Source: Nitrospira sp. (GTDB taxonomy: Bacteria; Nitrospirota; Nitrospiria; Nitrospirales; Nitrospiraceae). From it: 64,000 nucleotides of DNA. Made by a program: the position numbers and the translations under genes. Where the stretch lies: positions 1-64,000 of the forward strand of contig SWDI01000003.1 in the NCBI GenBank assembly GCA_005116955.1, given 5' to 3'. This document shows, one piece after another, positions 7,910 through 16,914 of the stretch (position 1 is its first letter; every line of letters begins with the position of its first letter). The notes under the pieces were generated by a model that searched no databases, had not been told where the DNA came from, and was given only the letters and a program-made list of their open reading frames with translations.

Positions 7910-8575
7910 TCACGAAACGATTTGTCCATCCCGCATATGAATAATCCGGTCAGATTGAGCGGAGAGTTTGTCGTTATGGGTCACGATCACGAACGTGGTT
8001 CCACGTGTGTTGTTCAAGCTGCGCATCAATCCAAATAATCCGTCCCCGCTGCGCGTGTCAAGGTTACCGGTTGGCTCATCGGCCAAGACCAAGTCAGGTT
8101 TTTGTATTAACGCACGTGCCATGGCGACACGTTGTTGCTCACCGCCCGAGAGTTCTCCTGGCTTGTGATGCAGGCGGTCCCCTAATCCGACTTCCGTGAG
8201 GAGGGCTGTTGCGGCAGCCTTGACGGAAGCGGGTTCGCGACGTTGCACGAGGGCCGGCATGCAGGCATTTTCCAACGCGGTGAACTCGGCAAGGAGATGA
8301 TGAAATTGAAACACGAACCCGATCCGCCGATTCCGGAACTCTGCTTGTTGAGGATCCGTCATTTGAAAGAGGTCCTGTCCATCAAATGTGACCGTCCCGC
8401 TGGTCGGTTTATCAAGGGTCCCGATAATGTGGAGCAACGTGCTCTTGCCGGCTCCTGAGGCTCCTACGATCGCCACCAGCTCGCCGCGTTGAATTTCAAG
8501 GTTCACTTCCTTGAGGACTGGCAGTTCATAGGACCCCATCGAGAAAGATTTATGGAGATTGGTGACTTTAATCAT
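7910..8575 (-). CDS. lolD: Lipoprotein-releasing ABC transporter, ATPase subunit
   Basis: This 221-residue ATPase has Walker A GASGAGKST near residue 40, the ABC signature LSGGEQQRVAMARAL, Walker B DLVLADEPTG and the H-loop IVTHND. Its size and the motif FQFHHLLAEFTALEN are typical of LolD/MacB-type ATPases. The permease gene lies just upstream on the same strand, which supports LolD. The complex extracts mature lipoproteins from the inner membrane and hands them to LolA. A 98-base spacer with small inverted repeats separates the two genes, which is wide for an operon. Confidence 0.88.
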   Translation of the reverse strand: MIKVTNLHKSFSMGSYELPVLKEVNLEIQRGELVAIVGASGAGKSTLLHIIGTLDKPTSGTVTFDGQDLFQMTDPQQAEFRNRRIGFVFQFHHLLAEFTALENACMPALVQRREPASVKAAATALLTEVGLGDRLHHKPGELSGGEQQRVAMARALIQKPDLVLADEPTGNLDTRSGDGLFGLMRSLNNTRGTTFVIVTHNDKLSAQSDRIIHMRDGQIVS

Positions 8576-8593
8576 GTTCAGTGATGAGTGGTG

Positions 8594-8667
8594 AGGACTG
8601 AGGGCTGAGGCTAGGAATATTACGATAGGAAGTACGACTCAGTCCTCGGCCTTCAATTCTCAGTCCT
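8594..8667. repeat. Short inverted and direct repeats between lolC/E and lolD
   Basis: AGGACTGAG at 8594-8602 is the inverse of CTCAGTCCT at 8638-8646, and the latter recurs directly at 8659-8667. The 98-base spacer is built from variants of one 'ctgaggactgag' word. It looks like a small intergenic repeat inserted between two operon genes. The two alternative hairpins could act on transcript stability. Confidence 0.5.
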
Positions 8668-8673
8668 GCGAAT

Positions 8674-9951
8674 CTATTCATACCGCAACGCGGCAACCGG
8701 TTCCAGCTTCGCGGCCTGATTTGCAGGATAGACCGTCGCCAAAAAGCTGATCAGGATGGCGGAGCCGGCCACAAGGAGCACGTCCTCGGCCAGCACATGA
8801 ACTGGAATGCTCGAGATGTAGTACACACTTGGGTCGAACGTCCAAAACGTTTGAATCAGCCAGAGAAAGGCATAGCCCAATGGAATGCCGATGCCGGTTC
8901 CCGCAAATCCGATGATCAATCCGTTCAGCATGAAAATGCGTCGGATACTGCGCTTTGTCGCACCCATGGCCTTGAGGATGGCAATTTCTTTCTGCTTCTC
9001 CGTTACGATCATCGTCAAGGTGCTGACGATATTGAAGGAGGCCACGATCGTGATCAAGACAAGCAGGAGAAACATCATCGTCTTCTCCAGCTTCAGGGCC
9101 GAGAAGAGGTTGCGATTCATCTGCATCCAATCTCTGGCTCCATGGCTGAATCCCAGCTCCTGTTCGATCGTGTGGGCGATCTCTCCAGCGCGAAACACAT
9201 CCGTGACCTTGACTTCGATTCCACTCACGCTCGAGCCCAGGTTGAAAAATTTCTGTGCCTCGCTGAGTTCGATATAGGCAAACGACGAATCGTATTCAAA
9301 CATGCCTGAATGGAATAGGGCGACCACGGCGAACGTTCGAATTTTTGGCACCATCCCCATCGCGCTGATCGGGCCGACGGGAGAGACCACATTGACCGTA
9401 TCGCCAACAAACACTCCCAGTCTGAGCGCCAGCTCTTTGCCGAGAATGATGCCAGGTTTTTCAACGGAGCGGAGATCGCCTTGAGGGTCGTCGGCCGGGG
9501 CCTGCATGACTTTCACTGGAGTGAGCAGGTCGAGCAGCTGTCCCGCTGTGATGTTCTTGGCGAGTTCGGTGACATTGGCTTCTCGTTTCGGGTCGATTCC
9601 GCGCAGGATAATCCCTTGTACCCCACTCTGCGCGGTAAGGAGCACTTGGCGGAACACAAATGGCGTGGCTGCAATGACGTCGGGGACCGTCTGGATCTTG
9701 TCGGTCAGACGGTCATAGTCGGTCATGTGCTCTTTCATTCGCTCTTGGACGATGATATGGGCCGTCGTCCCGAGAATCTTGCTTTGAATGTCTTCCCGGA
9801 AGCCGGTCATGATGCCGACTGTCCCGATCAGCGCCGCCACTCCCAGCGTAATCCCAGCCACTGATACAAAGGTATTTAGCGAGATAGTCCGGTTGCGCCG
9901 CTTGGCGCGCAGGTAGCGGAGTCCAACAAAGATTTCATAGGGAAGCGTCAC
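8674..9951 (-). CDS. lolC: Lipoprotein-releasing system permease (LolC/LolE type)
   Basis: This 425-residue permease has an N-terminal transmembrane helix (SLNTFVSVAGITLGVAALIGTVGIMTGF), a periplasmic MacB-like domain of about 230 residues, and three C-terminal helices with LTMIVTEKQKEIAILKAMGAT, the coupling segment of LolC/LolE. Only one permease gene is present, so the transporter is probably a homodimer, as in many bacteria outside the gammaproteobacteria. It starts with GTG, overlapping the lysS stop by four bases. The subunit name C or E cannot be assigned strictly. Confidence 0.87.
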   Translation of the reverse strand: MTLPYEIFVGLRYLRAKRRNRTISLNTFVSVAGITLGVAALIGTVGIMTGFREDIQSKILGTTAHIIVQERMKEHMTDYDRLTDKIQTVPDVIAATPFVFRQVLLTAQSGVQGIILRGIDPKREANVTELAKNITAGQLLDLLTPVKVMQAPADDPQGDLRSVEKPGIILGKELALRLGVFVGDTVNVVSPVGPISAMGMVPKIRTFAVVALFHSGMFEYDSSFAYIELSEAQKFFNLGSSVSGIEVKVTDVFRAGEIAHTIEQELGFSHGARDWMQMNRNLFSALKLEKTMMFLLLVLITIVASFNIVSTLTMIVTEKQKEIAILKAMGATKRSIRRIFMLNGLIIGFAGTGIGIPLGYAFLWLIQTFWTFDPSVYYISSIPVHVLAEDVLLVAGSAILISFLATVYPANQAAKLEPVAALRYE

Positions 9952-11435
9952 GAGGATTTCTCTGGTCTGAGCTGGGGGAAGAGAACGACATCGCGGATGG
10001 ATGCTTGATCGGTGAACAACATGATCAGTCGGTCGATCCCGATCCCTTCTCCTGCGGTCGGTGGCATTCCGTATTCAAGGGCGCGAAGAAAGTCCTCATC
10101 GACGAGATGAGCCTCTTCATCGCCCGCCTCCCGCTGAGCCGCCTGGCCTTCAAACCGTTCACGTTGGTCCAATGGATCGTTCAACTCGGAAAAGGCATTC
10201 GCAATTTCTCGCCCGGCAATGTAGAGCTCGAATCGGTCTGTTAGGGACGGATCCGCATCCTTCCGTCTGGCGAGCGGAGAAATCTCGATTGGGTAATCGG
10301 TAATAAACGTAGGTTGTTGCAAATGAGGCTCGACGGTTTTCTCAAAAATCCCGTTGACGATCGTAAACAACGAGGCCTTCGGATCCACCGGGACGTTGAG
10401 CCGTTTGGCGGCCGCCAATGCCTGCTCTCGATCCTGGAGGACCGATGGGTCGAGGTGATTCACTTCTTGGATGGCTTGGTGGTACGACCACCGACGCCAC
10501 GGAGGCGTGAGGACGATCTCGTGCCCTTGGTAGGAAATAACCGTTTTGCCAAGAACTTGTTGGGCCAGGCTCGAAACCAGTTCTTCAGTGAGCGCGATTA
10601 GGTCGTGATAATCCGCGTACGAGACGTAGAACTCCAGCATCGTGAATTCAGGGTTGTGGATCGTCGAGATGCCTTCATTCCGGAAGTTGCGATTGATCTC
10701 GAATACGCGCGGAAACCCACCGACGATGAGGCGCTTCAAGTACAATTCCGGCGCGATACGCAAGTAGAGCTCAATGCCGAGCGCGTTGTGGTGTGTGACA
10801 AAGGGTTTGGCCGCCGCTCCTCCGGGAATGGGGTGCATCATGGGTGTTTCGACCTCAAGAAACCCTCGCTCGATGAGAAAGGTTCTGATGCCGGCGATGA
10901 TGCGGCTCCTGGTCGAAAAGATCTGATGGACCTGAGGATTGGCGATTAGATCGACATAGCGCTGCCGATACCGGGTTTCGACATCCGTTAAGCCGTGCCA
11001 CTTTTCCGGGAGCGGGCGAAGCGCTTTACTGAGAAAGGTCAGGTGATGGACCTCGACCGTGAACTCATTCGTCTTGGTGCGGAACAACGTTCCTGTGACG
11101 CCGATCCAGTCGCCGAGATCGAGCTGCTCGACGATGGTGTAGGCTTGTTTGGAGAGAAGATCTTTTTTGAGATACACCTGGAGGCGATCGGACCCGTCTT
11201 GCAGGACAGCAAATCCGGCCTTCCCGAAACGGCGTAGGGCGACGACTCGTCCCGCAAGTGTGCACGAGACCTTCTCCTGCTCTAACGTCTCCTTGGTCTT
11301 TTCACCATGCAGCATGAGTAATTGTCCGGCCCGATCCTTGACCTCGAAGCGACTGCCGTATGGAGCGACGCCGGCCTCTCGAAGGAGCTCGAGTTTCTTG
11401 ATCCGCTGTTGCCGCTGTTCGTTCAGTTCGTCCAT
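9948..11435 (-). CDS. lysS: Lysyl-tRNA synthetase, class II
   Basis: This 495-residue cytoplasmic enzyme charges tRNA-Lys. The N-terminal OB-fold anticodon-binding domain (about residues 55-165, with VALRRFGKAGFAVLQDG) is followed by the class II catalytic core. Motif 2 is seen in FRNEGISTIHNPEFTMLEFY and motif 3 in GEGIGIDRLIMLFTD near the C-terminus. The length is normal. The gene sits between prfB and lolC/E. A four-base overlap with lolC/E and a 20-base gap from prfB indicate one transcription unit. Confidence 0.97.
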   Translation of the reverse strand: MDELNEQRQQRIKKLELLREAGVAPYGSRFEVKDRAGQLLMLHGEKTKETLEQEKVSCTLAGRVVALRRFGKAGFAVLQDGSDRLQVYLKKDLLSKQAYTIVEQLDLGDWIGVTGTLFRTKTNEFTVEVHHLTFLSKALRPLPEKWHGLTDVETRYRQRYVDLIANPQVHQIFSTRSRIIAGIRTFLIERGFLEVETPMMHPIPGGAAAKPFVTHHNALGIELYLRIAPELYLKRLIVGGFPRVFEINRNFRNEGISTIHNPEFTMLEFYVSYADYHDLIALTEELVSSLAQQVLGKTVISYQGHEIVLTPPWRRWSYHQAIQEVNHLDPSVLQDREQALAAAKRLNVPVDPKASLFTIVNGIFEKTVEPHLQQPTFITDYPIEISPLARRKDADPSLTDRFELYIAGREIANAFSELNDPLDQRERFEGQAAQREAGDEEAHLVDEDFLRALEYGMPPTAGEGIGIDRLIMLFTDQASIRDVVLFPQLRPEKSS

Positions 11436-11455
11436 CTTACCCTTGAACCATTCTG

Positions 11456-12602
11456 CTATAGGTCGTCGTCCGGTCCGCCGACCAGTGAGAGTTGATCACT
11501 TCCCTTCCCCAGTTTCTTCTTCAAAAAGGCCTCAATGAACCCATCGAGGTCCCCGTCCATGACGGCTGAGACGTTACTGAGTTGATGACCTGTCCGGTGG
11601 TCTTTGACCATTTGATAGGGCTGGAACACGTACGACCGAATTTGGCTGCCCCATGCAATGTCCTTCTTCTCGCCAACGATGGCGTTGAACTCCGCTTCCT
11701 TTTTCTTCTGTTCCAATTCGAAGAGGCGCGCCTTCAAGATTTTCATCGCACCATTTCGATTCTGCAGCTGGGAGCGTTCGTTCTGGCATTGCACGACGAT
11801 ACCGGACGGCAAGTGCGTAATCCGGATGGCGGTTTCCACTTTATTGACATTCTGTCCTCCGGCACCGCCTGCCCGAAAGGTATCGATCCGGAGGTCCTTG
11901 TCTTCAATCTCGACGTCGATATCCTCGCTCAGTTCAGGATAGACGAAGACGGACGCGAACGACGTATGCCGCCGCTTGTTGGAGTCAAACGGGGAAATGC
12001 GCACTAAGCGATGGACCCCAGCTTCCGCCTTCAGATATCCATAGGCATAGGGGCCCGTGATCGAGATCGTCACACTCTTGATACCCGCCTCGTCGCCGGG
12101 CAACAAGTCCAGTGTGTCCACCTTGAACTTCTTGTGTTCCGCCCACCGCACGTACATGCGAAGAAGCATCTGTGCCCAATCTTGGGATTCTGTACCGCCG
12201 GCACCGGGATGAATCGCGACGATGGCATTATTGGAGTCCAGCTCTCCTGACAGGAGAAGCTCGACACGCAGTGTGGCGAGGCGCGGTTCCAACTGATTCA
12301 GCTCACTCGCTAGCTCGGTCTCCAGAGCCGAGTCGCCGCTTTCGTGGGCCAGCTCAAGCAGCGCATCCACATCACCCATTTTGGTCTCGATATCGCGCCA
12401 TTGCTGCAGCTCTCGCTCGATCGTCGCCTTTTTCCGGCTCACCGCGGCGGCGGCACGGGCATCGTTCCAGAAGTGAGGCTGGCTCATCTGCGCTTCCAGC
12501 TCTTGCAAGTCGGCCGTCATATGAGCGAAGTCAAAGATGCCCCCGTAGTTCAGAGACTTGTTCAGCAAGAGAGCGAACACGAACTGCCACGTCTTCTATC
12601 AT
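11456..12602 (-). CDS. prfB: Peptide chain release factor 2, expressed by programmed +1 frameshift
   Basis: RF2 terminates translation at UGA and UAA. The long open frame carries the RF2 recognition tripeptide SPF ([11 protein letters not shown]) and the catalytic GGQ ([11 protein letters not shown]). The real start is not in that frame. An ATG at 12600-12602, eight bases after a perfect GGAGG, opens a 23-codon frame that ends ...LRGHL at an in-frame TGA (12531-12533), followed by C. A +1 slip at CTT joins it to the main frame (D-F-A-H-M...), giving about 381 residues. This is the classical autoregulatory arrangement, in which low RF2 raises frameshifting. The gene lies 21 bases behind lnt and 20 ahead of lysS. 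Confidence 0.95.
12530..12543 (-). promoter_or_regulatory. prfB programmed +1 frameshift site
   Basis: On the minus strand the bases read CGGGGGCATCTTTGAC. In zero frame this is CGG GGG CAT CTT TGA C: a G-rich internal Shine-Dalgarno-like stretch, the slippery CTT, the UGA stop and the poor +1 context C. Layout and spacing match the well-known E. coli prfB element, except that CAT replaces TAT. The stop codon is the substrate of RF2 itself. Confidence 0.93.
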
Positions 12603-12623
12603 GCCACGATCCTCCTTCTTCGG

Positions 12624-14240
12624 TCATGCCGGCGTGATAACCGTCATGACTGGTTCCTTCGTGCGGAAATAGCTGAACAGCCACAAAAGCGCGCAGATTA
12701 TAACACAGGCGTGGGCAAACACATCGCCGTAATAGCTGTAAAACGTGCGGGCTTGTCTGGTCGGGATCATCGCGTACGATGCCTGCTCGATGAAGAGAGG
12801 TGTCGTGTCGATGATCTGTCCGAACGGATCGATGAACCCGGAAATCCCGGTGTTCGCCGCTCGCGCGAAGGCCAAATGATTTTCCACTGCGCGAAAGACA
12901 ACCATGGCGAAGTGTTGGGCGGGGGCCGAGGACGGTCCAAACCAGCCGTCGTTCGTGATCGTCACCAGAAACTCCGCGCCGTTCGCTGCGAACTGACGGA
13001 CCAAATCCGGGAAGATGACCTCATAGCAGATCGCCACCCCAAACTTGACGGGTCGGGAACCGGACGAACGTTCCGTGTTCCATGATTTTGGGCTGAACGA
13101 AAGAGTCGTCGGTCCCGGCCCTGATTCGAAATCGCCGATGCCTTCGACGAGTTTGTCGAGGAAGAACAGGAGTGATGATTTGAGAGGGATGTATTCTCCA
13201 AACGGGACGAGATGGTGTTTGTCATAACGGCCAAGGACCATGCCGTCTGTCCCCAGCAGATACGCGCTGTTCAACAGGTAGGGGCGGCGATCAGGGTAAA
13301 ATCTCAAGGCCGGGCTGCCTAGGAGGATCGGTGCCTGCGCACGTTCCGCCCACGCGATCAGCTGCAACTGATACTCTTTCTCCCTCTCCAAAATAAACGG
13401 TGTCGCTGCCTCGGGCCACACGACCAAATCGGCACTGGTTCCCAGTTGGGCCGTGAGGCGGTCAAACGTCCGCATTGTTTCGTCGCGGACGGACGCATCC
13501 CACTTCACCGCTTGATCGATGTTCGGTTGAACGACACCGACGGTAATGAAGGTTTTCGGGTTTTGCCGATCTCTATCGCTTAGGACCGCCGAACTATAGA
13601 ACCACGATAGCAGCATGCAGGCTGCCGCGGTCGTGAGGAGTTCCCACGGGAGCTTGACCGGGTGACATCCACGGAAAAACGGCATGATCCACATGAACAG
13701 CTCGGCGAAGGCCACATTCACCAGGACAATGAGGAAGGAGATGCCGTACACACCTGTGTGGTCTGCCACCTGAATCAGGTCTAGTTCGCGATATTGCGAA
13801 TAGCCGAGGAGACACCATGGAAGGCCGGAGAGCAGGTAGGTACGGAACAACTCGAGTGCAACCCAGAAGCAGGGTGCAAAGAAAATCCCATAGCGTGGGA
13901 TGAGCTCACGCAACCAGACGACGGCAAGGCTATAGAGTCCGACGTAGAGCCCGAGATAGCTGGTCAGTAGCAGCAAGATTGCGTAACTCACGGGTTCGGG
14001 AACCTTGCCATAGGTCGTCATGGCGGTGACGACCCAGGCCATGATGCCGGTGAATCCGACGAGACCGCTTAGCCAGCCGATCCAAAAGGCTCGCCGTTTG
14101 GAACATTGGTCGAGTGCGAGATGGAGGGGAATCAGGACGATCCAGGCCAGTAATCCAAGATCAAACTTTGGAAAACAGAAAGGCAAGAGCAGTCCGCTCG
14201 CGCAGGCAAAGAGGATCTGACGCGAACGAGCGTGGTCCAT
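12624..14240 (-). CDS. lnt: Apolipoprotein N-acyltransferase
   Basis: This 538-residue inner-membrane protein has about six hydrophobic helices in the first 215 residues, followed by a periplasmic nitrilase-fold domain. The catalytic Glu-Lys-Cys set is recognisable in VVWPEAATPF, GRYDKHHLVPFGEY and GVAICYEVIFPD. It adds the third acyl chain to lipoproteins, the last maturation step before Lol export. Its position in one minus-strand run with lolC/E and lolD therefore makes functional sense. A final helix precedes the C-terminus. The length is close to that of the family (about 510). Confidence 0.95.
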   Translation of the reverse strand: MDHARSRQILFACASGLLLPFCFPKFDLGLLAWIVLIPLHLALDQCSKRRAFWIGWLSGLVGFTGIMAWVVTAMTTYGKVPEPVSYAILLLLTSYLGLYVGLYSLAVVWLRELIPRYGIFFAPCFWVALELFRTYLLSGLPWCLLGYSQYRELDLIQVADHTGVYGISFLIVLVNVAFAELFMWIMPFFRGCHPVKLPWELLTTAAACMLLSWFYSSAVLSDRDRQNPKTFITVGVVQPNIDQAVKWDASVRDETMRTFDRLTAQLGTSADLVVWPEAATPFILEREKEYQLQLIAWAERAQAPILLGSPALRFYPDRRPYLLNSAYLLGTDGMVLGRYDKHHLVPFGEYIPLKSSLLFFLDKLVEGIGDFESGPGPTTLSFSPKSWNTERSSGSRPVKFGVAICYEVIFPDLVRQFAANGAEFLVTITNDGWFGPSSAPAQHFAMVVFRAVENHLAFARAANTGISGFIDPFGQIIDTTPLFIEQASYAMIPTRQARTFYSYYGDVFAHACVIICALLWLFSYFRTKEPVMTVITPA

Positions 14241-14355
14241 CGTGCTGTACCTTATCCAAAAGATTCGATGACTTGCAAGGGAATGCTTGAACTATCAGCG
14301 ACTTGGAAAGGTCGCCACGTGCTTTTCCCCGATAGAATGAGGTATTGTAACTGAT

Positions 14356-14685
14356 ATGGAGCGCCGTCGGCATCGTCGAGCCCCTGTTCACGTGAAGAGC
14401 CTGCTTCAGGAGAACTCGCACGAGGTGGAGGGGGAGGCCGTCGATCTGTCACTCGGCGGCGCGCGGATTGAAAGCTCCCTTGTGGTTCAACCAGGAAGAC
14501 AGATCGCCGTCAAGCTGATTGTTCCAGGGGATGACACATCGATCCTGATCGAGCACGCTCAGGTGCAATGGGCGGTCGATCGAACGTTTGGGGTTCGGTT
14601 TGTTGATTTACCGGAGCATGAGTTGGATGAATTGGAACAGTTGATCGATGAAAGTATTGCGCTTGATGAAGGGAAAAGGACATGA
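14356..14685 (+). CDS. PilZ domain protein
   Basis: This 109-residue single-domain protein has the two PilZ c-di-GMP-binding signatures: RRRHRR at residues 3-8 (RxxxR) and DLSLGGARI near residue 35 (D/NxSxxG). It probably acts as a cytoplasmic c-di-GMP effector, but the partner is unknown. The gene is divergent from lnt. Its stop overlaps the start of the next small gene as ATGA, so the two products may act together. The window also encodes a second PilZ protein and a GGDEF/EAL enzyme. Confidence 0.85.
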   Translation: MERRRHRRAPVHVKSLLQENSHEVEGEAVDLSLGGARIESSLVVQPGRQIAVKLIVPGDDTSILIEHAQVQWAVDRTFGVRFVDLPEHELDELEQLIDESIALDEGKRT

Positions 14686-14897
14686 AATCCGTGAGGCCTG
14701 AGACAGAGACACAGCCCGATGACTCTCGGTTCTGGATCGGTGGCGAAGCGACCGTCGGGTCCCAAGCCCGCCGCCATATCCGTCGCCAAGCCGGGTCACC
14801 GACCTCTCTGCTCGGCGTCATCATCGGCCTCACATTCCTCGGCGGCCTTGCCCTCGGCAGCTCATTCGGTTTGCTCTGTCGGAGCAAGAACGAGTAG
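14682..14897 (+). CDS. Small single-span membrane protein
   Basis: The 71-codon frame begins at an ATG overlapping the PilZ stop. The first 40 residues are polar and Arg-rich near the membrane (RRHIRRQAG). One hydrophobic segment follows (LLGVIIGLTFLGGLALGSSF) and the protein ends in a short charged tail (CRSKNE). Coupling to the PilZ gene and the clear transmembrane segment argue that it is real, but no family was recognised. An alternate frame across the same bases is less plausible. Confidence 0.5.
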   Translation: MKSVRPETETQPDDSRFWIGGEATVGSQARRHIRRQAGSPTSLLGVIIGLTFLGGLALGSSFGLLCRSKNE

Positions 14898-14998
14898 CGC
14901 TTCTGCACTCACCCCGTGAGTCCCGCTTTAGTTCTTGACGCCACCATTTAGGATTCCACCATGGGGCTGGAGTTGTTTACTTAAGGGAGGGAAATCCA

Positions 14999-16693
14999 AT
15001 GGAGTTGCCTGGCTGTTCATTAGTCCAACGGGTTTTGTGTCTGGTTGTTGTATCACTCTTCGTCAGTATGGGAATCGCTCAAGCCGCTTCTCCCGATGAA
15101 GTGCGCCTGAAACGCAATGGGGGTCCGATTCAATCCCAGCCACAAGGCAAACCAGATCCTGACCTTCTTCCGCTTTGGGCCGCCTTGGTTGGCAAAGCAT
15201 CGGGGCCCGTATCAGTCACGTGGAGTCACCTCTGGGGCACTCCGAAAGCTGTATATGGCATGTTATCAAGTCCGATGGAGCCATCCGAAGCCTCGGCGCG
15301 GCAGTTTCTTTCCTCACAAGCTGCCCTTCTCAATCTTGAGCCTTCCTTACCTGGGTTTGTTTTGACGAGCGATAGGAAGACGTCGATGGGCCATGTCTAT
15401 GTGTTCAGCCAAAGGGCCGATGGTGTGCCAGTGTATGGGGGAGAATTGAAGATTCACTTTGACCGTGACGGTCACGTCGTCGGTCTGATTAACACCTCTG
15501 TGCCGAGCGCGAAACTGCCCGCGACGGTTCCCTCTCTGGAGCCTGAGCAGGCAATCCAGGCGGCCAAGGGACACATTCCTCCGGGCCTTAGCGATAAAGA
15601 AGAGGTAGCAGACGGGCCTGGACCGTCTGCCAAGTTGGTTATCTATGGAGACACTGGGACCCCGACACTCGCCTGGGAAGTCACGATCCATACGCATGGG
15701 CCGGCCTGGCAGGTGTTTATCCATGCACAGACAGGAAAAGCGTTGGCACCAGCACGAGATCTGAATCGCTATGTGACTGGGACGGGGCAGGTCTTTTTAG
15801 TGAACGCCATCGTGGCCGCGCGGGACAACAGTTTGCGTGATCAAAAGGATACGGCGTCAGCTGTCCCTCCAACTGTCTACCGTTCCGTGACGCTTATGGG
15901 ATTGGATGGGAGCGGCTTTCTGGATGGCATCTATGCCTCCAGCAGCAGCTCGAAACGGCGGGTGTCCTCGGCGAGTCAGACGTTCGTGTTTGATCGCAGT
16001 GAGAATGGGTTCAGCGAAACCATGGGCTATTATTATTTGGATTATGCGCAGCGCTATATTCAATCCCTTGGGTTTCCCACTGTCAATAACCGGCAGCAGG
16101 TCTTCAGTGTCGACCGCTCCAAGAAGGACAATTCCTTTTATCAACTGTCTACCAAAACCATTACCTACGGGACCGGCGGGGTCGATGATGCGGAAGATGC
16201 CGACGTCGTGTGGCATGAGTACGGACATTCCATTCTCGACGATCAAGTGCCGGGCTATGGGACGACGCTGGAAGCGGATTCGATCGGAGAGGGATTCGGT
16301 GACTATTGGGCCGGTACTCTTGGCGCGCAGCTCAGTGAAGGGTTTCAAGATGCCTGCGTGGCAGAGTGGGATGCCACCTCCTACTCGTCGACGACACCAC
16401 CCTGTCTTCGCCGGCTAGACGGGACTAAGCACTATCCCGAGTCAGTTGTTGGCGAAGTCCACGACGATGGAGAAATGTGGTCGGCCGCCCTGTGGCAGAT
16501 TCGGGCGGCAATTGGCGCGACGAAAGCTGATACCGTCGTTCTCCAACATCATTTCCTCCTAACTCCCGATACCTCGTTCAATCAAGCAGCGGATGCCTTA
16601 GTCACGGCAGCAACTGGTCTGGGCTACTCGGCGACAGATGTGAACGCAATTCGGACCATTCTCCAGAATCGTGGCTTCACAGTGACTCTGTAG
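14999..16693 (+). CDS. Secreted zinc metalloprotease (M36/M4-like)
   Basis: This 564-residue protein starts after a GGGAGG ribosome-binding site and has a signal peptide cleaved after about residue 29 (GIAQAASP). A propeptide with FTP/PepSY-like features spans roughly residues 40-250 (GHVYVFSQRADGVPVYGGELKIHFD). The catalytic part has HEYGHSILDD (HExxH, about residue 405) and the third zinc ligand in EADSIGEGFGDYW. This layout fits fungalysin (M36) or thermolysin-like (M4) enzymes activated by propeptide removal. The role is probably extracellular protein degradation. It stands alone, with transposon and DGR-like relics behind it. Confidence 0.82.
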   Translation: MELPGCSLVQRVLCLVVVSLFVSMGIAQAASPDEVRLKRNGGPIQSQPQGKPDPDLLPLWAALVGKASGPVSVTWSHLWGTPKAVYGMLSSPMEPSEASARQFLSSQAALLNLEPSLPGFVLTSDRKTSMGHVYVFSQRADGVPVYGGELKIHFDRDGHVVGLINTSVPSAKLPATVPSLEPEQAIQAAKGHIPPGLSDKEEVADGPGPSAKLVIYGDTGTPTLAWEVTIHTHGPAWQVFIHAQTGKALAPARDLNRYVTGTGQVFLVNAIVAARDNSLRDQKDTASAVPPTVYRSVTLMGLDGSGFLDGIYASSSSSKRRVSSASQTFVFDRSENGFSETMGYYYLDYAQRYIQSLGFPTVNNRQQVFSVDRSKKDNSFYQLSTKTITYGTGGVDDAEDADVVWHEYGHSILDDQVPGYGTTLEADSIGEGFGDYWAGTLGAQLSEGFQDACVAEWDATSYSSTTPPCLRRLDGTKHYPESVVGEVHDDGEMWSAALWQIRAAIGATKADTVVLQHHFLLTPDTSFNQAADALVTAATGLGYSATDVNAIRTILQNRGFTVTL

Positions 16694-16735
16694 ATTCCGA
16701 TCGCCAGCTTTCATCTACGGATAGGAGCGGCGGTT

Positions 16736-16828
16736 TCAAGTTCCAAGTGCAACGGGTGAATGATGGCGCAATTGCGCATAGACTTCCAGGGGCGTCGCAA
16801 AGTCGAGACATTTTCGTGGGCGCGTGTC
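16736..16828 (-). pseudogene. IS30-family transposase, C-terminal relic
   Basis: The minus strand reads TRPRKCLDFATPLEVYAQL and ends soon after with a TGA at 16736-16738. N-RPRK-L-TP-EV is the hallmark C-terminus of IS30-family DDE transposases. The frame is closed by a stop only a few codons further upstream, and nothing else of the transposase is present. It is too short for an active gene. It marks a former insertion next to the FGE/Avd relics. Confidence 0.7.
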
Positions 16829-16862
16829 AGTTCCATCCGTTCACGTATCGTCAGGACTATCA

Positions 16863-16879
16863 TGTGTTCCATGAACACA
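16863..16879. repeat. Short perfect inverted repeat in the relic region
   Basis: TGTGTTC (16863-16869) and GAACACA (16873-16879) are exact inverses with a three-base spacer. The repeat lies between the IS30 relic and the FGE-like fragment. It could be an old operator or an element end. No neighbouring intact promoter is obvious. Confidence 0.35.
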
Positions 16880-16914
16880 ATTATAGTCTATAAATGGGTG
16901 TTACAGTCCACTAG

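Noticed and set aside
12558-13085. Plus-strand 175-codon open frame opposite lnt and prfB
   Set aside because: It is the shadow of lnt and the prfB leader, whose motifs and ribosome-binding sites are convincing on the other strand.
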